Below, in pieces: positions 36,221 through 45,803 of a DNA stretch of 64,000 nucleotides. Under the pieces are notes generated by a model that was given only the letters and a program-made list of their open reading frames with translations, ran no database searches and was not told where the DNA came from. Position 1 is the first letter of the stretch, and each line of letters begins with the position of its first letter. Position numbers and translations under genes: made by a program. The DNA comes from Pedobacter sp. BMA (GTDB lineage: Bacteria > Bacteroidota > Bacteroidia > Sphingobacteriales > Sphingobacteriaceae), in assembly GCF_001027745.1 (NCBI RefSeq), contig NZ_LECU01000009.1, positions 62,001 to 126,000 of the forward strand. Direction: 5' to 3'.

Positions 36221-38692
36221 TTAAATAATTTTTTTTAGAATTTCAACCGTACTGATGAAACACAGGTCAGCTTTAGACTTATCGAGCATTTCTTTTAATT
36301 CTTTTCCAGGATGCACGAAATTTCGGTAAATTCTTGACAAATTACTCAAATGAATGACATCGGACCCAAACAATTTGTTTTGTTCAACATAACTTATTAG
36401 ATCGATCAGCACACAATCATAAATCTTTTTCGTCTTTTGCTTGCCATTTACATCCTGGAAAGTAATTGAATTCAGTTTTTTCCTTTCGCAAAAATAGATT
36501 AACGCAAGTTCCACCAAAGATCCCGAGAGGATAACACTCGATTTAAAATGGCCAAGAAGATAATTGTGAATGAGTTCGTTGAAGTCGCGCTCAAAGAAAG
36601 TGCGGAACTTCTTCGTAACTTTTGCTATTCGTTCGGTCATGTCGAAATAGCCATTTTGTTCTAAAGAATCGATAGATATGCTTATAAAACCATCTATCCA
36701 TTGCTGGGGTATTTTACGTTTTACAATCCGTTTCAACTCCTGTTCGATGAATGGATTTATCTGATAGACCGATACACTGAAAGCTGCCCTTTCCGTTGTT
36801 AGTTTCAGGTAGCCTTTGTCTATCCATTGATTTACCAACGATTCCGCACGCTGCTTATCAACGCCTGCAAATTTTTGAAACTTGTACTTTGGTACGGCGA
36901 CCTTCCAGTTTTTAAAGCTTTCATCTTTTTTAATCTGCTCTAAAAACTGCGTTAGCTTTTCAATGACGTAATCATTTTCAAACGCTAAAGACTTTATTGC
37001 CGACCGATATTCGAGTTGTTGGCTTTTATCTTCAGCCTCCAGACGCTCGTTTTTCGCCTTCTCCTTAAGTGTATTTTCCAAATTTCGTTTCAGTGTCTCA
37101 TCCTTCGGATTAACTACAAGTCCTCGTCTATAGAGCGCTATGGCATCATCATACTTTTTTTGGTTTTTAAATATGTTACCCAAATTATTTAATACAGCAG
37201 AATTATCACCTTCATGATCAAGATATTTTTGATAGATAATTTGGGCATTTTTTTCATCCTTCAGCTCTGCATACGAGTAGGCAAGCTCGAAAAGACTATC
37301 TTCTTCAGCTATTTGCTCGAGCGTGAAGTATCCGGACAGATCAATCACCTTTTGCCAGGCTTTCGCTTCAAAAAATAACTCGAATAACTTCTGGATATGA
37401 TGGGCCAAGTGATTGCGGAGGGCATAGTCCTCCTCCAAGTCTGTCATCAGCATCTGATATGTCTTATCTAAATCACTTATCACCTCCTCATCCTCATAAA
37501 AATAATTCGTTAAAGTATCGGCAAAAAAACCTGTTATGAAATCATAGTGAAATCTATTAAGAAGCTGAGATGCATTTTTAATTGCTTTATATTGATCATT
37601 TATTTTTGACAACTCTTTAGCCAAAAAATACCGTAACAACCAAATTTTTCCATTAAAGATATCATCGTCTCTTTTATCAAGTTTTAGCTTTGTCAGATTG
37701 CGGTAAATGCTCAGCATATTATCCATCTGAATATCGTCGTCCACGTGGATGGCCAGCTTCAGGGGGCCGCCTGTTAGCCTTCCGCCATCCGCGATAAGAT
37801 CTTTGTGGATATTTAAATTTAAAACCAATTCCTTTATGCTGGATTTATCGCCGATCGTTAGCAGTACGTTCAGTAGACCAAAAAAACCAAAAAGGGAATC
37901 ATGCGTATTGATGGATTCCTCATAAGTGTTTTTAAAAGCTTGAATAGCCTTTTCAGTAGATCCGGATTCTTCGAATGATCTTCCCAGCATGTATCCTGGA
38001 CCAAAATTATCTTTCGGAAACTCCTTGTTCTTAACTAATGTTTCCTGGAAATAGAGCTGGGCACTTGCAAAATCCTTTTTTGCATAAAAATGCTTCCCCA
38101 AATTATAGGACAGTGACGCTGAACTAAGCCCTTTGTCTAGAGCCGTTTTTAGACTGTTTAATTCTCTCTGCGCCATGCCATGGCTTTTGTAGTGTTGAGC
38201 GAGTAAAATATAGAATATAGTCTCGTCAGGAAACTTAGCGACGCCCTCCTCAAGAAGTTCAATTTTTTTCTGCCCTTTGAGCTTATATTTTTGACGCAGT
38301 AATGTTTGGATCGGGTAGGTTTTCGCTTTCCTTGCCTGGTTGTAATAATAGTCGGCCTTTTCAGGGTCGTTAATGTATGCAACACCTTCATTCCCAAAAA
38401 AAGATGAGGCGCTGTAGATCTCACCAAGCCAGTAATATGCCCAGCCACTGTTAATTCTTTCATTATCATTCGCATCTGAAATCAGTATTTCGTCCGCCGC
38501 TTCCTGATATTTTTTCTGAGAAAGATAGACGTGTCCCAGCAGGTAGTGAGGGTAGACCTTTTCGGGATATTCCAAGATTAATTTTTCACAAATTTCTTTC
38601 GCTGAATCCAAATTATCAGCATAAAAATCTTCCCAAGCTTTATCTATTGCAACTTTGTAATAGCTTTCTTCTGTTTCTTGTAATTGTTCCAT
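36221..38692 (-). CDS. TPR protein with winged-helix and HEPN-like C-terminus
   Basis: A protein of 823 residues. From residue 1 to about 560 it is built of tetratricopeptide-like repeats (for instance YPHYLLGHVYLSQKKYQEA and VLNNLGNIFKNQKKYDDAI). A short charged linker leads to a winged-helix-like segment (about 620-670, ESLVNQWIDKGYLKL), then a helical C-terminal domain with RIYRNFVHPG, an R...H pattern as in HEPN or DUF4145 domains. HEPN domains are often RNases or nucleotide-transfer partners. Stands alone and is divergent from McrBC. Very AT-rich (a hand-counted line at 36421 gives 18/60 GC). Defence role is inferred. Confidence 0.6.
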   Translation of the reverse strand: MEQLQETEESYYKVAIDKAWEDFYADNLDSAKEICEKLILEYPEKVYPHYLLGHVYLSQKKYQEAADEILISDANDNERINSGWAYYWLGEIYSASSFFGNEGVAYINDPEKADYYYNQARKAKTYPIQTLLRQKYKLKGQKKIELLEEGVAKFPDETIFYILLAQHYKSHGMAQRELNSLKTALDKGLSSASLSYNLGKHFYAKKDFASAQLYFQETLVKNKEFPKDNFGPGYMLGRSFEESGSTEKAIQAFKNTYEESINTHDSLFGFFGLLNVLLTIGDKSSIKELVLNLNIHKDLIADGGRLTGGPLKLAIHVDDDIQMDNMLSIYRNLTKLKLDKRDDDIFNGKIWLLRYFLAKELSKINDQYKAIKNASQLLNRFHYDFITGFFADTLTNYFYEDEEVISDLDKTYQMLMTDLEEDYALRNHLAHHIQKLFELFFEAKAWQKVIDLSGYFTLEQIAEEDSLFELAYSYAELKDEKNAQIIYQKYLDHEGDNSAVLNNLGNIFKNQKKYDDAIALYRRGLVVNPKDETLKRNLENTLKEKAKNERLEAEDKSQQLEYRSAIKSLAFENDYVIEKLTQFLEQIKKDESFKNWKVAVPKYKFQKFAGVDKQRAESLVNQWIDKGYLKLTTERAAFSVSVYQINPFIEQELKRIVKRKIPQQWIDGFISISIDSLEQNGYFDMTERIAKVTKKFRTFFERDFNELIHNYLLGHFKSSVILSGSLVELALIYFCERKKLNSITFQDVNGKQKTKKIYDCVLIDLISYVEQNKLFGSDVIHLSNLSRIYRNFVHPGKELKEMLDKSKADLCFISTVEILKKII

Positions 38693-39022
38693 GCTTCTAG
38701 AATTTGACCATTTTCATTTCTTTCGAATTCAGTTGATATTTCGTCTAATATATCAAATGTTTTAAAATCAAATTCCAAAGAAAACACCCAACCACGCAAT
38801 GTATCTGCGTAGGTGTTGTTTTTTGATCTTTGAAAACGTCGCTGTCAAAATAAATACGCATAATCCTGAATGGCTTATTCAAAGATAACCTTCTGGAAAA
38901 AAAATCAATTTTTTGTTTCACGAATTGAGCGCAACTAAATTTTCAGCTTTACCCATAATAATCGTATTTTGCCCTTTTAACCTTAAGCATTTGCCAAGGC
39001 CTTATTTTCATCAACGCTCCAC
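38693..39022. promoter_or_regulatory. Divergent region with terminator-like hairpin and McrB promoter candidate
   Basis: On the plus strand, AACACC / GGTGTT (38783-38788 with 38812-38817) encloses ACGCA / TGCGT (38794-38798 with 38806-38810) and is followed by a six-T run (38819-38824), as in an intrinsic terminator. Downstream, TTTTC (38940-38944) and TATTTTG (38965-38971), 20 bases apart, resemble a Bacteroidota -33/-7 promoter for mcrB. Confidence 0.4.
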
Positions 39023-42000
39023 ATGATTGAACTTGACCCCAATACCCCTAATGAACTAAAGGGGCCTATCAAACAACTCTACAAAACCCTCTTCGACCCG
39101 TCAAAACGCCTCGGTGCGCTCCCTGGCCTGAGAAAAATCCAGGACCAGGGCCTGCAACGCCCGGATAACTTCCGAAAGCTGGCACTACAATACAAAGACC
39201 AGACCCACAACCTGGAAATCTTCCATTACGTCCGCGAAAACGGCAACTGCCTGGCCATCTCCAACCCTGGAGCCGGCAACCTCATCCAGCTCGTTCTAGA
39301 AAGATTCTCAAGGGCAGACAGAGGCACCCTGGAACTCTTCCACGATGGCAGCATCACCGGAACCCAAGGATCCAACCGCCGAAAAAATCTTTCCGACATC
39401 CGGCAGGCCCAGAGCAGGCTCGACATCGCCGAGGACTGCAAAGAGATCAATCTGGGCACATTGCCCAAAACGTACACCTTCGAAGACGAGGCCTTTACCC
39501 GCTTCCTCTCCAACTTCATCATCTACGCCCTCGAGCGTAAAACCATCAAAAATATGCTCAACGACCAATACCCCGAAAAAACAGGAGACAAAACACTTTC
39601 CCCATTCAAAAACTTCATCGAAAGGCTTATCCCGCATGTCGAACAGTCCAGGCCACAACAATATTTCTTCAACCGTGAGGTCTACACCGACCACCACATC
39701 TGGGTATCGGACTACGGAAAATCACTCAACGAAGAACCCGCGCATTATGAAATCATCCTGCGCGATGTCGATGTTCCCTTAAAGGAAACAGACAGGCCGC
39801 AGATCTGCATCGACATCCATTTTGAAAAGCGCAAAAAAGACAGCAGGTCTCTGATCGAATCCCTTTCACCGCTACCGGAGAAAATAAAAGAAATACCTTG
39901 GCACCACGGCAATAGCCTGAGCTATACCGAATCATACGGCCTGGACGACCCGGATCTATTGGAGAAAGTCACCGCTGCCCTGGACTATTTCCGCCGGCAC
40001 ATCCAGCATCCCCTCATCGATGCGGTCAACATCCTTTACCAAAAATTCCTGGTCAACAAACTCCTGGTCAACCTCACCTGGAACAGCAACGACTGGAAAT
40101 CACCGAGCGAGGATAAAAGCAACCATGACTGGGTAAAAAACGGCGGGACGCCCATGGAAAGCTGGAACTTCGACAAGCAGGCCGAATGGAACACACCCGC
40201 ACTCATTTTTGGCAACGCCACTTTCACCAAACGCCCCAAGCTATCGGGACGGGCGGTTCTGGTCTTCCATTCCCAAAACAAAATCGTAGGCTTTTACGGC
40301 GATGCCGCGCTCATCGATAAAAAAATAGGCGAAAACGAAAAAAACCTGCAGGGCAGCAAAGCCCTGTCCTTTGTGCTGGAAAACAAAATCCCGGCGGCAA
40401 AAGAATCGGGATACCTGGAGGATAAACAGCGCATCGGCCAGATCGGCTTCAACTACATCCAGCACGACCAGACCCTTATCGACATATTGGACAAAGCGCT
40501 TGAACTCAACACCGCACAATCCGGCGAAATCCTGGATTTAAAAAACTGGTTCCAAAAAAACATCACACCTGCCAAGAGCGGGCCCACAATTATGAAACAC
40601 CCCAAAAACCAGATCCTTTTCGGTCCTCCGGGAACCGGAAAGACTTACCGGACCATCAACAGATCGCTCAAGATCATCGGTGGCAAAGAAGTGCGGGAGC
40701 TAAACTGGAACGACCGGGCCGCGGTCAAAAAACTCTATGATGCCAAGGTGAAGTCCGGACAGATCGTCTTCACCACTTTCCACCAGAGCATGGGCTATGA
40801 GGATTTCATCGAAGGCATCAAACCCCAGGAACCGGCCAGTGAAGGCGGTCCGGTGACCTACTCCGTAGAACCCGGGATATTCAAGGCCATCTGCCAAAAA
40901 GCAGCAAAGCCGCTGGAGCTGCAAGGGGCCGGTCCGATCGACTTCCAAAAAGCCGCGTTCTTCAAGATGTCGCTCGGCGGCAAGGACCGCCCTGACATCC
41001 ACGAGTACTGCCTGTCGCATGACCTTATCGCACTGGGCCATGGGAGTGATGAGGATTTTACGGCGCTCAGTAAGATAAAGGACTGGAAAACCTTCCGTGA
41101 CGCTTTCAAAGAAAACCATGGCGGCCTGGCCGGAAAAAGCAAATACAACATCCAGGCCGTATTTATTTTCCAGCGCATGAAAATCGGCGACATCGTCATC
41201 ATCAGCAAGGGCAACCATTTGATCGATGCGGTCGGCAGGATCACAGGGGAATATTTTTATGAGGAACAGAGCCAGATCGGCTACCACCAGTTCCGAAACG
41301 TGCAGTGGCTGGCCAAAAACATCAATCAGACGCCGGAAGATTTCTTTGGTAAAAAAATCAGCCAGCAGTCTATTTATGAACTCGAGGACGGAGAAGTCCG
41401 CCCCGGAATAAAAGCTTTTTTCGATCAGGAACCGCAAGAGCAGATGAATTACGTCATCATCATCGATGAGATCAATAGGGGCAACGTCTCGGCCATCTTC
41501 GGCGAACTCATCACCTGCATCGAGGACAGCAAACGCCTGGGCCAGACCGAAGCGCTAAAAGTTACGCTTCCCTACAGCAAAGAAGAGTTCGGCGTTCCGG
41601 GCAACGTCTACCTCATCGGTACCATGAACACCGCGGATAGGAGCGTGGAAGCACTCGATACCGCCTTGCGCAGGCGTTTCAGCTTCAGCGAAATGCTGCC
41701 TGTTGATGACCATGAACTGATCAACAGCGTAGCAGGCATCGATTTGAAAGCCATGCTCAGACGCATCAACCTGAGACTGGAAAAACTTGTTTCCCGCGAC
41801 CACACCATCGGCCATGCATTCTTTTTAAACCTGGAAGGCCCGGAAGCGCTATATGCTACCTTCTACGATAAAGTCATCCCGTTATTGCAGGAATATTTCT
41901 TTGGGGATTACGGCAAGATCGGACTCGTGCTGGGTTCGGATTTCATCCAGGAGGAAAAAGCGGGCAGCGAAGGAGAAGCGCTTTTCGCAGCATTTGAGTA

Positions 42001-42097
42001 CGAAGACAAAGACCTTTTGATGCAAAAAAAGGTCTACCGGATCAATAAGTTCGAAAAAGATATGGAAAACTTCCTAAACGCGGTGCGCAAGATCTAG
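39023..42097 (+). CDS. mcrB: McrB-like AAA+ GTPase with PUA/EVE-like insertion
   Basis: The motor of a type IV restriction system. 1024 residues: an N-terminal region of about 525 residues of uncertain fold that would recognise modified DNA; Walker A LFGPPGTGKTY (about 532-542); a TFHQSMGYEDFIEG motif; Walker B IIIDEINRGN (about 812); sensor and arginine-finger region GTMNTADRSVEALDTALRRRF. About 270 residues lie between Walker A and B, far more than usual; this insert has MKIGDIVIISKG and a QFRNVQWL motif like PUA/EVE-type modified-base readers. mcrC follows after 2 bases. Relatively GC-rich. Confidence 0.87.
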   Translation: MIELDPNTPNELKGPIKQLYKTLFDPSKRLGALPGLRKIQDQGLQRPDNFRKLALQYKDQTHNLEIFHYVRENGNCLAISNPGAGNLIQLVLERFSRADRGTLELFHDGSITGTQGSNRRKNLSDIRQAQSRLDIAEDCKEINLGTLPKTYTFEDEAFTRFLSNFIIYALERKTIKNMLNDQYPEKTGDKTLSPFKNFIERLIPHVEQSRPQQYFFNREVYTDHHIWVSDYGKSLNEEPAHYEIILRDVDVPLKETDRPQICIDIHFEKRKKDSRSLIESLSPLPEKIKEIPWHHGNSLSYTESYGLDDPDLLEKVTAALDYFRRHIQHPLIDAVNILYQKFLVNKLLVNLTWNSNDWKSPSEDKSNHDWVKNGGTPMESWNFDKQAEWNTPALIFGNATFTKRPKLSGRAVLVFHSQNKIVGFYGDAALIDKKIGENEKNLQGSKALSFVLENKIPAAKESGYLEDKQRIGQIGFNYIQHDQTLIDILDKALELNTAQSGEILDLKNWFQKNITPAKSGPTIMKHPKNQILFGPPGTGKTYRTINRSLKIIGGKEVRELNWNDRAAVKKLYDAKVKSGQIVFTTFHQSMGYEDFIEGIKPQEPASEGGPVTYSVEPGIFKAICQKAAKPLELQGAGPIDFQKAAFFKMSLGGKDRPDIHEYCLSHDLIALGHGSDEDFTALSKIKDWKTFRDAFKENHGGLAGKSKYNIQAVFIFQRMKIGDIVIISKGNHLIDAVGRITGEYFYEEQSQIGYHQFRNVQWLAKNINQTPEDFFGKKISQQSIYELEDGEVRPGIKAFFDQEPQEQMNYVIIIDEINRGNVSAIFGELITCIEDSKRLGQTEALKVTLPYSKEEFGVPGNVYLIGTMNTADRSVEALDTALRRRFSFSEMLPVDDHELINSVAGIDLKAMLRRINLRLEKLVSRDHTIGHAFFLNLEGPEALYATFYDKVIPLLQEYFFGDYGKIGLVLGSDFIQEEKAGSEGEALFAAFEYEDKDLLMQKKVYRINKFEKDMENFLNAVRKI

Positions 42098-42099
42098 AT

Positions 42100-43479
42100 A
42101 TGCCGAGCTTAAAAGTATTTGAATACCAGACCGTCCGCGCAGGCGATGAGCTGATGTTTTACCACAACGGTAAGGGCGAAAAAGGCATATTGGAAGAAAA
42201 ATACATCACCGCCCTTTGGAAGATGTACGATGAACAGGCACGTCCCTTTTTTACCCCCACGCGCGGGGGCATCCGCTTCTGCGAATGGGTAGGAGTGATC
42301 AGGGTGCTGGACCTGACCCTGGAAATCCTGCCCAAAGCCGACAACAACGAGAATTACCTCGAGGAGGCCGAGCAGAGCAAATGGCAGAGCATCCTGATCG
42401 ATATGCTGCGCATCTGCCGCGCGCTGGATACCCCGACCGCTTCGGATGCCCCGCTCAGGCTCAAGAGCAACAGCATCCTGGACCTATATATCGAGCGCTT
42501 CATCCAGGAAGTGAACTTCCTGCTGCATACCGGCCTGATCAAACGCTATAAAAAAATAGAGGGCAACAGCACCGCGCTAAAAGGAAAGCTTTTGCTGCAA
42601 AAGCATTTCACCAAGAACCTGGTTCACCAGGAAAGATTTTATGTGGAAAAGACCAGCTATGATCAAAACCACCTCATCCACCAGATCCTCTACAAGGCCA
42701 TCAAAACCCTGCCCAGGATCTGCAACAACCAATACCTGGTTTCCCGGTGCTACCAGCTGCTGCTGAATTTTCCCGAGGTCAGCGAGATCAAGATAGACGC
42801 CACGCTGTTCGATAAACTGGGCCTGGACCGCAAGTCCGCCCATTACCGCTCGGCCGTGGCGATCGCCAAACTCATTCTGCTCAACCTGCGCCCGGACATC
42901 AGCAGCGGGGCCGGCAGCTCCATTGCCATCCTCTTTGATATGAACAAGCTTTGGGAAGAGTACATCTACCGCATGCTGCAGAAAGCCAACGATGGGACTC
43001 TGAAAATCTATGGCCAGCGCTCGACCGGCTTCTGGAAACACCTGCACACCAGCCGCTCCCTTAAACCTGACATCATCATCGAAAAAACCGGTCCGGACGG
43101 GTCAAAAGGATACACCGTGCTGGATACCAAATGGAAGAACCTCCATGGGCAGCTCAAAAACGTGGGTATGGATGACCTTCGCCAGATGTTCGCCTACCAT
43201 CATTACTTTGATGCGGTGAAATGTTACCTCCTCTATCCAGGGGAAGACTATATCCAAGATGGAAACTTCCACCGCCAAAGCCATTTCGATAAGCGGGACC
43301 TGGGCAGCAAAAGCTGTGGGGTGATCATCTCCAAGGCCTGGAAGGCGGAAACAGCAAAAAGCTACCTCAATAAAGAGATCGGAAAACAGATCCTCAGTGC
43401 ACTCAGGCTGGATGTATGCAGCCAAGCCGATACTGCTGTCCATCAAGACTCAGAGGCGCATCAAAATTTTCAAATATGA
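42100..43479 (+). CDS. mcrC: McrC-like nuclease subunit
   Basis: A 459-residue protein. The N-terminal part (PTRGGIRFCEWVGVIRV, then LEILPKAD) is typical of McrC and contacts McrB; the C-terminal PD-(D/E)XK nuclease has LKPDIIIEK (Asp near 325) and TVLDTKWK (Asp-x-Lys near 341), then DLRQMFAY. It cuts DNA when McrB translocates between modified sites. The next gene starts in its stop codon (ATGA), tying McrBC to the ATPase/HNH pair downstream. Confidence 0.9.
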   Translation: MPSLKVFEYQTVRAGDELMFYHNGKGEKGILEEKYITALWKMYDEQARPFFTPTRGGIRFCEWVGVIRVLDLTLEILPKADNNENYLEEAEQSKWQSILIDMLRICRALDTPTASDAPLRLKSNSILDLYIERFIQEVNFLLHTGLIKRYKKIEGNSTALKGKLLLQKHFTKNLVHQERFYVEKTSYDQNHLIHQILYKAIKTLPRICNNQYLVSRCYQLLLNFPEVSEIKIDATLFDKLGLDRKSAHYRSAVAIAKLILLNLRPDISSGAGSSIAILFDMNKLWEEYIYRMLQKANDGTLKIYGQRSTGFWKHLHTSRSLKPDIIIEKTGPDGSKGYTVLDTKWKNLHGQLKNVGMDDLRQMFAYHHYFDAVKCYLLYPGEDYIQDGNFHRQSHFDKRDLGSKSCGVIISKAWKAETAKSYLNKEIGKQILSALRLDVCSQADTAVHQDSEAHQNFQI

Positions 43480-45803
43480 CCATGCCAACCGCTAAACAAA
43501 TGACCGACGACAACTTTTTCAAACTTATTGCCATTATCCCATTGGCTAAATGCGATACCCTATACACCAAAACCCTTCAGCCCGGAAAACCCTACCGCCT
43601 GCACAGCGAATATCATATTGCAATGAACGGTGAGGGTTCCATGGTCGAATTGGTAACGGTTGATCCAAAGAAAGCGGCACCGGAAAAGCTCTACCGGCTT
43701 TCCAACGGCATCGGACTGAGCTTTTCGGCGGTCGTGGGAAAGAACGGGACCGGAAAAAGTACGCTCATGGAACTGTTCTACCGGGCGATCTATTTCACGG
43801 GCGTCAAAAATAAATTCGGCACCAAATACCTGTTAAGTTCCAGCGTCGAAAAACTGGACGGCCACATCAGGTGGCTGAAAGGTGAACTGTACCATCTTTT
43901 GACCGCTGCAAGCTTATCTTACAGTGAATACCCCGTCCCACAAGAAGCGCTAAAGGACTTTATAGCCCCGAAAGACTTTTCTCTTTATTTACTGGATCTG
44001 GTTGTGCGCCATAGGCTCAGAATAGGACTCAAAGCGGAACAAACCTTCACCGATCTTCCCGAGTGGATCGCCAAAAAGCTGATGGAGCACATCGAAATAG
44101 GCCAAACCGAACTGGACGAGGAACAAAAACGTGAGGATCAAATGACTGAAGGCTTCCGTGTCTCGGTTTTATACCAGATCGGAACGCAGGTCCGGGAGCT
44201 GCTGTGCAATGATGGAAAGGTGTCCCAATCCCAGTTTCTCCCTGATGGCGAGCGCGATGCCGGCTGGAAAGAGGATTTCGATCTGGAGGCATTTTTCTAC
44301 ACCATCAGTTTGAATTATTCCCATCATGGCCTAAACGCAAAACATACGGGCCGGTGGATCAACAAACTCTTCCATAAAAACGATGCCTATATTACCCCCT
44401 TGGTCCTCAACCCCATGCGGGAAGACGGCAACGTCGACATCAACAAAGAACTGCAGCTTTCCAAGGAAAGGCTGGCCACGACGATCCTATATGAGCTTAT
44501 CCACAAGGGCAAAAGCCTTCAGCTGGATAAATATAAAATTTCCGGTTTTCGCTTCGCCCGCAAAGCGAACGCCAAAGCAGATCCCGACCGAAAGGCGGCA
44601 AAAGTGCAGCATGGGGAACTGATCAAAGAAAAATATGGCGTAAAGGAAAGTATGGCAAACAATAGGCCTAACGGAGTGGCCGCTTTAGAATACCTATCGG
44701 CTAAAATCTCCAAAGTATCCTCCGGATATAACTTTTTGATCGACGAGCTGAAAGGGGAGAAAGACCTCTCGGGATTCTTGGAAAAAGACAAAAGCCACGT
44801 CACCCGAAAAATAAGACAGACGGCCAATTACCTTAAAGCGAAGCCCAAATTACTCAATACGATCTGGAAAACCGAAAGTAGCTATGATCCAGATTACCTG
44901 GAACTCAATACGGAGCAGGTTATGGAATATATGCGCGGTTTTATAAAAGATCTAAAGTCCATCGAGGCCTCGCAGCTTATCGAATATGCCTTTCCCGCCA
45001 TTTTTGATGTCGATTTTGAGTTTACCTATCAAGGTAAGCCCATTATGCTCAGTGAGATGAGCTCCGGGGAACAGCAGCTGATCTTCAACAGCAATGCCAT
45101 TCTATACCACCTTTACAACATCCAGTCCGTTGCCCATAGCGGGCAAAGCAAGAACAAGGCAGAACGCAAACGGCCAGAATATGGGTACGTGAATATCATA
45201 CTCGATGAGATGGAACTCTACTACCATCCCGAGATGCAGCGGCGTTACGTGGATGATATGGTCCGGGACCTGAACAAGCTCCCGGCAATGTCGGCCATAA
45301 AGGGCCTGCACGTCTGTATCCTGACCCATTCTCCCTTTGTCCTTTCGGATATTCCTTCCAATTCCACCCTGCACCTGCTAGGGGGGGCGGACGAAGAAAG
45401 CCGTTATGGTCATAAAAGCTTTGGCGCCAACATCCACGAACTGCTGAGAAAAGACTTCTTTTTGAGCGATGGCTTTATGGGCGAACATGCCAAAAAACAG
45501 ATCGGGATACTCATCGATTCCCTCAAGGCCCACCAGTATATCCCTCGGGAATTGATCAGCGGCGATACCCAGCCGGTTATCGATGAGCGGATCAGTTTTG
45601 CAGATAAACTCGGACTTCCCGAGGCCTTTTTAAAGGAGGGCATACTCACCCGGCCGCAGTGCGAGGCGCTCCTTGCGGTCATCGGCGAACCGGTACTCTA
45701 CCAAAGCCTGATGGAGCTCTATAGCCTTGCGTTCCCTAAATCCTCACAAGGGTTTATCCAATCGCAGATCGACTTTTTGAACCGATTAAAAGCCCAATCA
45801 TGA
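43476..45803 (+). CDS. PtuA-like ATPase in the McrBC operon
   Basis: A 775-residue ABC/SMC-type ATPase. The ATG in the mcrC stop (ATGA) is preferred to an upstream in-frame ATG at 43416; another lies at 43482. Walker A VVGKNGTGKST (about 86-96), signature EMSSGEQQLIF (about 525), Walker B IILDEMELYYHPE (about 572) and LTHSPFVLSD. The 430 residues between Walker A and the signature are much longer than in the other PtuA-like protein here and hold no clear motif. It is followed by an HNH gene with a 4-base overlap: a Septu-like pair, only distantly like 31421-34167. Confidence 0.7.
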   Translation: MTMPTAKQMTDDNFFKLIAIIPLAKCDTLYTKTLQPGKPYRLHSEYHIAMNGEGSMVELVTVDPKKAAPEKLYRLSNGIGLSFSAVVGKNGTGKSTLMELFYRAIYFTGVKNKFGTKYLLSSSVEKLDGHIRWLKGELYHLLTAASLSYSEYPVPQEALKDFIAPKDFSLYLLDLVVRHRLRIGLKAEQTFTDLPEWIAKKLMEHIEIGQTELDEEQKREDQMTEGFRVSVLYQIGTQVRELLCNDGKVSQSQFLPDGERDAGWKEDFDLEAFFYTISLNYSHHGLNAKHTGRWINKLFHKNDAYITPLVLNPMREDGNVDINKELQLSKERLATTILYELIHKGKSLQLDKYKISGFRFARKANAKADPDRKAAKVQHGELIKEKYGVKESMANNRPNGVAALEYLSAKISKVSSGYNFLIDELKGEKDLSGFLEKDKSHVTRKIRQTANYLKAKPKLLNTIWKTESSYDPDYLELNTEQVMEYMRGFIKDLKSIEASQLIEYAFPAIFDVDFEFTYQGKPIMLSEMSSGEQQLIFNSNAILYHLYNIQSVAHSGQSKNKAERKRPEYGYVNIILDEMELYYHPEMQRRYVDDMVRDLNKLPAMSAIKGLHVCILTHSPFVLSDIPSNSTLHLLGGADEESRYGHKSFGANIHELLRKDFFLSDGFMGEHAKKQIGILIDSLKAHQYIPRELISGDTQPVIDERISFADKLGLPEAFLKEGILTRPQCEALLAVIGEPVLYQSLMELYSLAFPKSSQGFIQSQIDFLNRLKAQS

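Noticed and set aside
40700..41437. 245-codon open frame on the minus strand inside mcrB
   Set aside because: It lies wholly antisense to a gene with complete McrB motifs; GC-rich coding DNA often leaves such antisense frames open. No domain is recognisable in it.
42577..43047. 156-codon minus-strand frame inside mcrC
   Set aside because: Antisense shadow of McrC, whose nuclease motifs lie on the plus strand.
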